Below are positions 1 through 5,373 of a stretch of DNA of 5,373 nucleotides, in pieces. The stretch's first letter is position 1, and each line of letters starts with the position of its first letter. Source of the DNA: Nitrospiria bacterium (lineage in GTDB: Bacteria; Nitrospirota; CAKKRA01; 9FT-COMBO-42-15); assembly GCA_919902475.1 (NCBI GenBank), contig CAKKRA010000205.1, positions 1 through 5,373 on the forward strand. Direction: 5' to 3'. A program made the translations under genes and the position numbers. The notes beneath the pieces were generated by a model. That model was not told the origin of the DNA and ran no database searches. It saw only the letters and a program-made list of their open reading frames with translations.

Positions 1-135
1 CAGGAGATACGGGACTGAGCTTAACAGCCTGAGCCATGCCACAATATATTCATCTGCCCTCTGGAGGGTTTTTTTGGTAATGGCATCGCTTGTTGCCTGA
101 GAAAAGGCTGTTATCAGTGCGTAATAGAACCACAT
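1..135 (-). CDS. Probable EamA/DMT-family transporter, N-terminal fragment
   Basis: Reading the minus strand from an ATG at 135 gives 45 uninterrupted codons to the window edge, so this is the N-terminus of a gene continuing to the left. The peptide begins MWFYYALITAFSQATSDAIT and continues with KKTLQRADEY and a hydrophobic stretch. A first membrane helix (about residues 1-18), a short Lys-rich loop and the start of a second hydrophobic segment (about 31-45) resemble the opening of 10-helix drug/metabolite transporters of the EamA type. That is recognition of style from memory, not an alignment. ATG 135 is the only reasonable start: the frame upstream meets a TGA about 36 nt before it without another ATG or GTG. 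No clear Shine-Dalgarno is visible, because the preceding bases belong to the repeat at 144-281. It lies downstream of the iron permease on the same strand. Substrate unknown. Confidence 0.6.
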   Translation of the reverse strand, partial: MWFYYALITAFSQATSDAITKKTLQRADEYIVAWLRLLSSVPYLL

Positions 136-143
136 AATTTTTA

Positions 144-281
144 CCAGATTTAGCGATAGGTGTCATCTGCTGCGTTGTCGCTTCGGCCTCGCATCCTCAC
201 ATACTATTTTGTATGCTGCGGTGCAAGTCCTCGCTCCGCCTTGCATCTAACCCCTCTGGCTAAATCTGGGAGATGATACCT
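144..281. repeat. Structured intergenic repeat (REP/MITE-like), about 138 bp
   Basis: This element fills nearly all of the gap between the permease stop and the start of the left-edge gene. Its flanks carry two pairs of inverted sequences. CCAGATTTAGC (144-154) is the exact reverse complement of 259-269. AGGTGTCATCT (158-168) matches the reverse complement of 271-281 with one difference. The core has a CATAC/GTATG stem (200-204 with 211-215, loop TATTTT), extended by GCATC pairing with GGTGC (191-195 with 220-224). Two stretches, 178-195 and 231-247, are also near direct repeats (TCGCT..CG..CCT.GCATC). No open frame explains it. From memory, similar GC-rich repeats with a variable short hairpin occur in many copies in Nitrospirota and Deltaproteobacteria-type genomes. 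Copy number cannot be judged from this window. Confidence 0.6.
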
Positions 282-283
282 TT

Positions 284-1120
284 TTATTGCGCGAGGTCGT
301 GATCTTCCTTTTTTAGCATCCAGAAAACAAGAGGATAATATAAGACATAAGCTGTTACCTCAAGGAGCGATGGGTTTCCATTATAGCCGAATAGCGCCTT
401 TAAGAATGAGCCTATAGTTCCTTTTTCATTCAAGATATGATTAATATCCCATACATTTTTGATTATAGGCGGTAAAATACCTGCCTCTTCAAATTCATGC
501 ACGCCATACGCAAGCAGGCCTGCGGCTATGATGATAATGATTATGCCTGTTATTCGGAAGAATGTTTTTAAATTAACATGTCCAAAACCTTTGAAAAATA
601 TATATGCAAGGATTATAGCTGTAATTATGCCTCCAAATGCGCCGAATATAGATGAAAGATAATTTGCGCTGCCTGCTCCGTTCTCTGATGCCTGCTGGAT
701 AAAGAGTGCATATAAAAACAGAACAGTTTCTACCCCTTCCCTGAAAACTGCAACGAACGATAGGGTGGAGAGCGCCCAGAGATTCTTTGACTCTATTGCT
801 GCGTCTGCGCGTTTTTTTAACTCCATGCTTACGCTTCTGCTCTGATGATGCATCCACACAACCATATAGGTCAAAACGCCAACTGCAAGAAATATGACCG
901 ACCCTTCAAAAAACTTTGCAAATCGGCCTGTAAAACCGCCAAGAAATAAGGTGAAAAGATATGCAGCAAAACCACTTATTAGCATTGCTGCCAATACCCC
1001 GTAGTAAATATAACTATTATATCTGCTCTGATTAGTTTTGGAGAGATACGACAAGAGTATCCCCACGATCAGGGCAGCTTCAACGCCTTCTCTTAAAGTA
1101 ATCAAAAAACTTCCCAACAT
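284..1120 (-). CDS. FTR1/EfeU-family iron permease
   Basis: This encodes a 278-residue inner-membrane protein of the FTR1 family, which takes up iron by an oxidase-coupled or related mechanism. Both hallmark acidic iron-binding motifs (family consensus REGLE, here REGVE) are present at residues 10-14 and 127-131. The conserved VHEFEEAGILP stretch is at about 207-217. Seven hydrophobic segments can be seen at roughly 4-24, 38-60, 71-92, 117-141, 156-177, 188-208 and 252-269, as expected for the family, and the length is normal. The ATG at 1120 is chosen because AGGAGG sits 7 nt upstream; a TTG nine codons earlier has no such site. The gene lies 63 bp downstream of fur on the same strand, with a Fur box in the gap, so iron repression is likely. 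No EfeO or EfeB partner, multicopper oxidase or cytochrome partner is seen nearby, so the electron partner is unknown. EfeU-like is a family label, not proven orthology. Confidence 0.93.
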   Translation of the reverse strand: MLGSFLITLREGVEAALIVGILLSYLSKTNQSRYNSYIYYGVLAAMLISGFAAYLFTLFLGGFTGRFAKFFEGSVIFLAVGVLTYMVVWMHHQSRSVSMELKKRADAAIESKNLWALSTLSFVAVFREGVETVLFLYALFIQQASENGAGSANYLSSIFGAFGGIITAIILAYIFFKGFGHVNLKTFFRITGIIIIIIAAGLLAYGVHEFEEAGILPPIIKNVWDINHILNEKGTIGSFLKALFGYNGNPSLLEVTAYVLYYPLVFWMLKKEDHDLAQ

Positions 1121-1127
1121 CCTTCTA

Positions 1128-1133
1128 CCTCCT
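1128..1133 (-). promoter_or_regulatory. Strong Shine-Dalgarno site of the iron permease
   Basis: A full AGGAGG on the minus strand lies 7 nt before the ATG at 1120. It decides the start codon of the permease in favour of 1120 over an upstream in-frame TTG at 1147. Confidence 0.85.
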
Positions 1134-1148
1134 ATTTTCTGATGCAAT

Positions 1149-1167
1149 GAATCTGATAATCATTCTC
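1149..1167 (-). promoter_or_regulatory. Fur box upstream of the iron permease
   Basis: The 19 bases GAATCTGATAATCATTCTC (plus strand) match the classical Fur box GATAATGATAATCATTATC at 15 of 19 positions, including the unbroken central TGATAATCATT. The box lies in the 63-bp gap between fur and the permease, 28 nt before the permease ATG. This fits iron-dependent repression of a permease-specific promoter by Fur. I see no convincing -35/-10 pair here, so the permease may also be read from the fur promoter. Confidence 0.8.
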
Positions 1168-1183
1168 AATTAAAAATAAAAAA

Positions 1184-1600
1184 TTATCCTCTGCAGTGAT
1201 TGCAGTAGCCAAACAACTCTAGCCTGTGGCTTAAAACCTTAAATCTGTTCTTTTTTGCAACCTCCATCTGAAGTGTCTCAATGGTTGGCTCGTCAAATTC
1301 AATCACCTTGCTGCATTTCAGGCAGATTAAATGGTCGTGGTGCATTGCCTTGCTGTCCTCATAACGGCTGCATCCGTCGCCGAAATCCCTCTTTTCAATC
1401 AGCCCCCTGTCCTTCATAATCTGCAAGGTGCGGTATACAGTAGCAAGCCCGATCTTAGAGTTCTTTTTATGGACAAGCTGATACAGCTCCTCTGCCTTAA
1501 TATGTTTGCTGCTTTTTAATAGGGTTTCAGCAATCAGCTTGCGCTGAGAGGTAAGATTAATACCTTTTTGCCTGAATAATTCCTTGATAGTAAGCGGCAT
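1184..1600 (-). CDS. fur: Ferric uptake regulator Fur
   Basis: This encodes a 138-residue Fur protein, the Fe2+-sensing dimeric repressor of iron-uptake genes. The N-terminal winged helix carries ATVYRTL (53-59), including the DNA-contacting Tyr56/Arg57 region. The C-terminal dimerisation and metal domain has HHDH at 87-90. Structural zinc ligands are present as CxxC at 93/96 and CxxC at 133/136. Counted from the ATG at 1600, H33, E81, H87, H88, D89, H90, E108 and H125 fall at exactly the E. coli Fur numbering for the metal sites. That supports this start over an in-frame TTG at 1612 (four codons longer). The TTG also directly abuts the Fur box. A GGAG lies only 2 nt before the ATG, so initiation spacing is unusual. 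The neighbouring permease gene and the operator make Fur more likely than Zur or PerR, and the HHDH motif agrees. Confidence 0.92.
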   Translation of the reverse strand: MPLTIKELFRQKGINLTSQRKLIAETLLKSSKHIKAEELYQLVHKKNSKIGLATVYRTLQIMKDRGLIEKRDFGDGCSRYEDSKAMHHDHLICLKCSKVIEFDEPTIETLQMEVAKKNRFKVLSHRLELFGYCNHCRG

Positions 1601-1613
1601 ATCTCCGACCAAT

Positions 1614-1632
1614 AAGAATGATTTTCATTCTC
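1614..1632 (-). promoter_or_regulatory. Fur box in the fur leader (autoregulation)
   Basis: Read on the minus strand, GAGAATGAAAATCATTCTT matches the consensus Fur box at 15 of 19 positions. It sits just downstream of the predicted fur transcription start (about +7 to +25) and 13 nt before the ATG. Bound Fur would block promoter clearance or early elongation, giving negative autoregulation. Confidence 0.8.
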
Positions 1633-1645
1633 AAACTATCCATAG

Positions 1646-1673
1646 ATTATCATACTGCTATATACGCTGTCAA
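1646..1673 (-). promoter_or_regulatory. Sigma-70-type promoter of fur
   Basis: A perfect TTGACA -35 (1668-1673) is separated by 16 bp from GATAAT (1646-1651, 5 of 6 to TATAAT) on the minus strand. The start of transcription would be near 1639, giving a leader of about 39 nt that includes the Fur box. The remaining gap up to the end of the regulator gene (1674-1746) holds only a short TTCATT/AATGAA inverted repeat at 1686-1699. I see no clear terminator there. Confidence 0.65.
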
Positions 1674-1746
1674 GCATTAACTTGCTTCATTTGAATGAAT
1701 TCTGTTTTAGCACGGGATATGATTAGCATGCGGAGTTCTGAATGGT

Positions 1747-3180
1747 TTACTCCTCATCAGGCAGATTGTATTTTCTCATCTTTTCCCAGAGGTTTTTGCG
1801 GCTGATGTTTAGTATTTTTGCTGCATTTGTCTTGTTGCCCTTAGCCTTCTTTAAGACAGAAACAATATAGTTTTTTTCTACTTCTCCCATCTTATCCTGA
1901 AGCGGCACTAATTTGTCCGGTTCTTTTTTCTGCAAGCCTTTAGAAGATGGCGGACTGGGTTCGCTATCTCCTGCAGTTTGCCCATATACCCTGTCCTTAC
2001 TCCCTTGCCTTCTGTCTTTTAACAGGGGCAGATATTCCTTGCCTATTAACTGGTTTGGACATAAAGCAATGGTTCTCTCAACAGCATTTTCCAATTCCCT
2101 GACATTGCCGGGAAAATCGTAGTCAAGGAGGCATTTCATTGCTTCATCAGAAAAAGCAGTTATTTTCCTATTCATTTTTTTGGAATATATTTTAATAAAA
2201 TGATTGATCAGGATTGGGATATCCTCTTTCCTTTCCCTGAGCGACGGAAGGTGGATAGGAATAACCTTTAAGCGGTAATAAAGGTCCTCTCTAAACCTTC
2301 CTTCTTTTGTCTCTTTTTCAAGGTCGCGGTTTGTAGCGCAGATTATCCTCACATCCACTTTTATAGTCTCTGTGCCGCCGATTCTTTCAAATTCCCTTTC
2401 CTGCAGGACCCTTAATAATTTTACCTGCAATGCCTGCGGCAGGTCCCCGATTTCATCTAAGAAAAGCGTTCCATGATTTGCAAGCTCAAACCTGCCGGGT
2501 TTTCTTTTCAGGGCGCCTGTAAATGCGCCCTTTTCATACCCAAAGAGTTCGCTCTCAAGGAGCGTCTCTGGAATTGCCGCGCAGCTTATCTTTATAAAGG
2601 GCTTATCCCTTCTCGGACTTGAATAGTGAATGGCATTTGCAACTACCTCTTTTCCTGTGCCGCTCTCTCCTTCAATGAGTATAGTAGAATCTACGCCTGC
2701 CACTGTCTTTGCAAGCTCGCGTATAGCGATTATCTTGGGGCTTACTCCCAATATCCTCTCTGCCCCAAAGATTGTTTCGCACTCCTGTTGAAGCCTTGTA
2801 TAGTCCCTTTTTAATTCCTGAAATTCCACAATCTTGTTTATTCTTAATGAGAGGTCTTCCATTGAAAAGGGCTTGGTAAGATAATCGCTTGCACCGAGCT
2901 TCATTGCCTCTACAGCATCCTTCACCTTTCCATGGCCTGTTATGAGAATTACGCTTGTTTCAGGCCTTTTTTCCTTTGCCCATTTTAGAATCTTGAAGCC
3001 GTCCCCCTTTGGAAGGACGATGTCCGTTATAATAATGTCGAAATCTCCTTCATTAATAGCGCTTATCCCTTTTATTCCATCCTCTGCTATAGTTGCCTCA
3101 AAACCTGCCTTTGTTAGCGCATTTTTAAGGATATTCCTCATTATAGGCTCATCTTCAATTATCAGGACATTTTTATTCAT
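1747..3180 (-). CDS. Sigma-54-dependent NtrC-family response regulator
   Basis: This 477-residue protein activates transcription by RNA polymerase with sigma-54 after phosphorylation. The N-terminal receiver domain (about 3-118) has the acidic pocket D10/E11, the phospho-acceptor D53, switch T81 and K103. The AAA+ domain (about 140-370) shows Walker A GESGTGKE (171-178), the sigma-54 contact loop GAFTGA (218-223), Walker B LFLDE (239-243), arginine-finger candidates R297 and R303 in REDLYYR, and sensor II in GNVREL (R361). A Pro/Ser/Lys-rich linker (about 390-430) leads to a Fis-type helix-turn-helix at about 449-475 (NAAKILNISRKNLWEKMRKY). All catalytic features are intact and the length is typical (AtoC/ZraR/NtrC style). 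The ATG at 3180 has only a weak upstream AGGT. No histidine kinase is in the window, so the signal and the target genes are unknown. Confidence 0.95.
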   Translation of the reverse strand: MNKNVLIIEDEPIMRNILKNALTKAGFEATIAEDGIKGISAINEGDFDIIITDIVLPKGDGFKILKWAKEKRPETSVILITGHGKVKDAVEAMKLGASDYLTKPFSMEDLSLRINKIVEFQELKRDYTRLQQECETIFGAERILGVSPKIIAIRELAKTVAGVDSTILIEGESGTGKEVVANAIHYSSPRRDKPFIKISCAAIPETLLESELFGYEKGAFTGALKRKPGRFELANHGTLFLDEIGDLPQALQVKLLRVLQEREFERIGGTETIKVDVRIICATNRDLEKETKEGRFREDLYYRLKVIPIHLPSLRERKEDIPILINHFIKIYSKKMNRKITAFSDEAMKCLLDYDFPGNVRELENAVERTIALCPNQLIGKEYLPLLKDRRQGSKDRVYGQTAGDSEPSPPSSKGLQKKEPDKLVPLQDKMGEVEKNYIVSVLKKAKGNKTNAAKILNISRKNLWEKMRKYNLPDEE

Positions 3181-3186
3181 ATTTAA

Positions 3187-3225
3187 AGTTTACCTGCCAT
3201 ATCTTATTGTGTCAAGCCTATTATA
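3187..3225 (-). promoter_or_regulatory. Candidate promoters of the response regulator
   Basis: On the minus strand, TTGACA (3210-3215) is followed after 17 bp by TAAACT (3187-3192, 4 of 6). That pair would start transcription almost at the ATG, giving a leaderless or nearly leaderless message. A perfect TATAAT (3220-3225) lies just upstream and could serve as an alternative -10 with about 35-40 nt of leader, but I see no good -35 for it. At least one of the two is probably used, because the gap to the propeller operon (123 bp) suggests a separate transcription unit. Confidence 0.4.
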
Positions 3226-3228
3226 GAC

Positions 3229-3276
3229 ACGGTTTGTTCCGTAACAGCCTGTAGGCACGGTTTAAACCGTGCCTAC
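3229..3276. repeat. Two related inverted repeats, one a perfect 26-bp palindrome
   Basis: Positions 3251-3276 form a perfect palindrome whose half is GTAGGCACGGTTT. Centred 28 bp away at 3229-3242 is a decayed relative, ACGGTTTGTTCCGT, agreeing with the palindrome core ACGGTTTAAACCGT at 11 of 14 positions. They lie between the propeller operon and the response regulator, just upstream of the latter's candidate promoters. Neither strand has a T-run after the hairpin, so it is not a canonical intrinsic terminator, though it could stop or protect the propeller mRNA. It may equally be a dispersed genomic repeat or a pair of regulator binding sites. Confidence 0.7.
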
Positions 3277-3303
3277 AAAAAGTCAAGGAGTAGATTGGAA
3301 GGT

Positions 3304-4278
3304 TCACTCCCTTACTATAATCAGGTTGGTCGGCGCTGCATCTGTTGGAATTTTTCTAATCCCACTGTTAGTCTTAGTATCTATTATTGAGATGCTCGCC
3401 TCTCCATAATTGCATACATATAATCTGCCTGTTTTATCATCTACAGCCATGCCGAAAGGCTGTATGCCTACTGCAATATTGGTTATGACATCCATTGTTT
3501 TTGCATTAATCACAGAAAGGCTGTTTGAAGCATAATTTGCAACATAAATCGTATTGCCGTCCGGTGAAAGAAGCAGGTTCACAGGCTCATTTCCAACTAC
3601 TGCCTTCTCAATTATATTTCCGCTCTGCAGGTCTATGAACAATAAAAATGAATTTTCCTTATCCAGAATAAATAGACGCTTGCCATCATGGCTAAAGGCA
3701 GCGGCAGAGGGCTGGCCATTAATCTTAATATTGCGGGAGATTTTATCTTTCAGAGTATCAAGAAAGATTATATTGCTTGAATTTAAATTCGGAATAACAA
3801 GTGTGCTGCCGTCGGAAGAGAACACCCCCTTCTTTGGCTGTATCCCGAGCATCACTCTCTTTGTTAATTTCCATTTCGCAGTTTCAATAATGTCAACATA
3901 ATTCATATTGCTGTCAATAGCATATAGTTTCTTACCGCTATTATCAATGCTCAGATATACTTCACCTGTTTTTTTATATCTGCCCACAATGATAGACGGA
4001 GCCAGCTTTACTTTGCCTGATGCAGCATCAATGATCTTCAGGTAGTCTGCGCCAGCCCCCTTATGGCTTACGGCAATTAGTTTTTTATATGGAAGCAGCG
4101 CCAAATGAAAAGGTGATTCCCCTGTTGATATATTTTTAATAAGCTTTTCAGAGTCTGCATCATACACTAAAGCCTTTCCCTTTGATTCATGGGTAACGTA
4201 GAGGAGAGCCTTTGCAGATGCAATATCAATAAAAAAGATGATTATAAAAGAAGCAGTTAATAATATCTTAAGGAACAT
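3304..4278 (-). CDS. Exported YVTN-type beta-propeller protein (downstream copy)
   Basis: This is a 324-residue protein with a Sec signal peptide: Lys4, a hydrophobic core to about residue 17, and ASA at 20-22 with cleavage likely before Lys23. The mature part is built of about 40-residue repeats, consistent with a roughly seven-bladed propeller of the YVTN/40-residue family. Diagnostic strands include LLYVTH (25-30), LSPDGNTIYVAN (237-248), SLSVINAKTMDVITNIAVGI (253-272) and GRLYVCN (284-290). Such domains are surface-layer-like or periplasmic scaffolds and sometimes relate to heme d1/NirN-type propellers. No catalytic residues can be named. Its ATG lies inside the end of the preceding gene (11-bp overlap) with AAGG 7 nt upstream, so the two are cotranscribed and possibly translationally coupled. 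Its single mature cysteine, in YVCN (289), cannot form an internal disulphide. Function unknown. Confidence 0.85.
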   Translation of the reverse strand: MFLKILLTASFIIIFFIDIASAKALLYVTHESKGKALVYDADSEKLIKNISTGESPFHLALLPYKKLIAVSHKGAGADYLKIIDAASGKVKLAPSIIVGRYKKTGEVYLSIDNSGKKLYAIDSNMNYVDIIETAKWKLTKRVMLGIQPKKGVFSSDGSTLVIPNLNSSNIIFLDTLKDKISRNIKINGQPSAAAFSHDGKRLFILDKENSFLLFIDLQSGNIIEKAVVGNEPVNLLLSPDGNTIYVANYASNSLSVINAKTMDVITNIAVGIQPFGMAVDDKTGRLYVCNYGEASISIIDTKTNSGIRKIPTDAAPTNLIIVRE

Positions 4279-5224
4279 ATACCAACCTTGTGGGAAATTT
4301 GCCTGTGGGCAGTCTGTAGATCTCCTTTTTTTCTTTAAGGTTTATTATAGATATTGTATTCTCATTATAGTTTGCCACATATGCCTCTGTCCCATCGCTA
4401 TTTAATGTTACACCCCATGGATGTATTCCCACAGGGATGTTTGCCACAGCCTTCATCTCCACTGGATCAATTACAATAAGGCTATAGGAAAAACGACAGC
4501 TCGCATAAAGAAATCTGCCATCCTTTGTAATCGCCATATCAACAGGCTCTGTTCCAGTTACAATATCTTTTAATACCTCAAAGGTGGCGGCATCAATTAC
4601 AAGAATCTTTGAAGCGGACTTGTCTGCAACATACAAAACCTTTCCATCAGGGCTGTTTATAATAGAAGAAAAAGCCCCTTCCATGTTGGCAGACTTTTCC
4701 ACCTTTTCAGTATCTAAATTAAATATTATAAGGGCTGGGAATGCCCTGTTGATAATATACAAAAACCTGCTGTCAGAAGAGATGGCCATTCCCTCCGGAG
4801 TAAGATTAAGCGGGATTGTTTTTATTAGCCTCCAGTCATCAACAGAGATTACATAAAGCTCTGGAGAATAGCGGTTCAGTACAAAGAGCCTTGTGCTGTC
4901 CTTCGAAAATGCAAAAAAGAAAAAACCGGCCTTCTTCCCTTTCATCACTGGAATTTTCGCTGCAATCCTTTCATTTTGGATGTCCAGCACCCATATCTTT
5001 TCATTCTCCTCGCCATTTCCAATGACAATATATCTGTTAGAAGGGTCTGCTGCTATGTTTATAGAAGAGCTTCCTGAAGGTATCTCCTTAACAACAATTT
5101 CTGAAAGTGTATCAATAAAATTTATTGTTCCGCTTTCATTTACCACATAGAGCCCCTTTGCTTGAGCAAAGGAAGGCGCTGTTACAGCAATTATAATTAA
5201 AAAAATAGTTTTCTTTATGTTCAT
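4268..5224 (-). CDS. Exported YVTN-type beta-propeller protein (upstream copy)
   Basis: This is a 318-residue protein with a clear Sec signal peptide: Lys4/Lys5, hydrophobic core 6-15, and AQA at 20-22, giving a mature N-terminus KGLYVVNESG. Propeller repeats of about 40 residues follow, with YVVN (26-29), FSKDSTRLFVLN (106-117), SPDGKVLYVAD (191-201), TKDGRFLYASCR (233-244) and NSDGTEAYVAN (275-285), closed by a C-terminal PTRLVYVP strand. It shares architecture, length and tail (TGKFPTRLVYV here, TDAAPTNLIIV in its neighbour) with the downstream protein, suggesting an old tandem duplication, but the sequences have diverged widely. The start ATG lies 8 nt after the stop of the upstream partial gene, with only a weak GGGA some 13 nt before it, so reinitiation from that gene is likely. 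It probably acts in the periplasm or on the outer surface. Ligand and partner are unknown. Confidence 0.85.
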   Translation of the reverse strand: MNIKKTIFLIIIAVTAPSFAQAKGLYVVNESGTINFIDTLSEIVVKEIPSGSSSINIAADPSNRYIVIGNGEENEKIWVLDIQNERIAAKIPVMKGKKAGFFFFAFSKDSTRLFVLNRYSPELYVISVDDWRLIKTIPLNLTPEGMAISSDSRFLYIINRAFPALIIFNLDTEKVEKSANMEGAFSSIINSPDGKVLYVADKSASKILVIDAATFEVLKDIVTGTEPVDMAITKDGRFLYASCRFSYSLIVIDPVEMKAVANIPVGIHPWGVTLNSDGTEAYVANYNENTISIINLKEKKEIYRLPTGKFPTRLVYVP

Positions 5225-5232
5225 CTTTAGAT

Positions 5233-5373
5233 TTAATTCCCAAAATAATTATAAACAGCCTCTATACCGCCTCCGCCTCCGCCCATACCGCCCATGCCGC
5301 CGCCTGCGCCGCTCATAATCACATTATTATGGCACCTCATATCGCATCGCATATTAGCGCCGTCATACCACCA
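5233..5373 (-). CDS. C-terminus of an uncharacterised Gly/Met-rich protein with a CX3CH motif
   Basis: An open frame enters from the right edge and runs 46 codons to a TAA at 5233-5235. Only the C-terminus is visible. It starts WWYDGANMRCDMRCHNNVIM and ends with a run of about 17 Gly/Met residues, then IEAVYNYFGN. Two cysteines and a histidine form C-X3-C-H (visible residues 10-15), one residue longer than the usual CXXCH of c-type hemes. This may be an atypical heme site or another metal site. The stop lies 8 bp before the next gene's ATG on the same strand, so it almost certainly belongs to the operon with the two exported propellers and is probably exported too. Gly/Met-rich tails do occur on some multiheme cytochromes, from memory. 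The family cannot be named from this fragment, and the Gly run makes the frame low-complexity, but the tight spacing and intact stop support a real gene. Confidence 0.6.
   Translation of the reverse strand, partial: WWYDGANMRCDMRCHNNVIMSGAGGGMGGMGGGGGGIEAVYNYFGN

Noticed and set aside
57..75. CCCT-loop-AGGG hairpin followed by seven T on the plus strand, like an intrinsic terminator
   Set aside because: The stem is only four base pairs, it lies inside the minus-strand transporter gene (Lys-Lys codons give the T-run), and no plus-strand gene ends there.
2..100. Plus-strand open frame from the window edge to a TGA at 98-100
   Set aside because: The opposite strand of the same stretch gives a far more protein-like membrane peptide with a start codon; the plus-strand frame resembles no family I know.
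1121..1147. Longer permease start at TTG 1147
   Set aside because: It would place the AGGAGG site inside the coding region and add nine residues before the conserved N-terminal REGVE helix; ATG 1120 is better placed.
1601..1612. Longer Fur start at TTG 1612
   Set aside because: No ribosome binding site is visible upstream, the codon directly abuts the Fur box, and the shorter form matches E. coli Fur residue numbering at all metal ligands.
3251..3276. Rho-independent terminator of the propeller operon
   Set aside because: The hairpin is strong but on the minus strand the T-run precedes it rather than follows it; kept as an inverted repeat instead.
3251..3276. Sigma-54 promoter (GG-N10-GC spacing inside the palindrome)
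   Set aside because: The spacing occurs, but the flanking bases do not match TGGCAC and TTGC, and the palindrome explains the GG and GC by itself.
5259..5305. GC-rich short tandem repeat (GGCGGA-like) as a DNA-level element
   Set aside because: It is explained by the Gly/Met-rich C-terminus encoded on the minus strand, in frame with a stop just before the next gene.

Overview
This 5.4 kb window appears to come from a bacterial chromosome of moderate to low GC content. Every gene I can support lies on the minus strand, so the biology reads from right to left. The gene set (ferrous-iron permease with Fur, an NtrC-type sigma-54 activator, exported YVTN-type beta-propellers, a possible extracytoplasmic heme protein) and the small palindromic intergenic repeats would suit an anaerobic, metal-metabolising Gram-negative such as Nitrospirota or Desulfobacterota. 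That placement is inference and rests on no marker gene.

Right end (5373 to 3304): a probable three-gene operon for exported proteins. It opens with the C-terminus of a truncated gene (5233-5373) that has a Cys-X3-Cys-His sequence and a Gly/Met-rich tail. After only 7 nt of stop-to-start sequence beyond an 8-nt gap region come two tandem, related beta-propeller proteins (4268-5224 and 3304-4278). Both carry a Sec-type signal peptide and their reading frames overlap by 11 bp. They probably work together outside the cytoplasm, but their substrate is unknown.

Middle (3303 to 1747): a 123-bp intergenic stretch carries two related inverted repeats, one of them a perfect 26-bp palindrome, and promoter-like sequences. 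It is followed by a complete sigma-54-dependent response regulator (receiver, AAA+ and Fis-type HTH domains) with no partner histidine kinase in the window.

Left half (1746 to 1): an iron-homeostasis module. A canonical fur gene has a good sigma-70 promoter and a Fur box, so it is probably autoregulated. Just downstream is an FTR1-type iron permease with its own Fur box and a strong ribosome binding site. The likely logic is that Fur with Fe2+ represses both itself and iron uptake. A structured repeat of about 138 bp fills the gap after the permease. The extreme left edge holds the first 45 codons of a probable EamA/DMT-family membrane transporter that runs out of the window.
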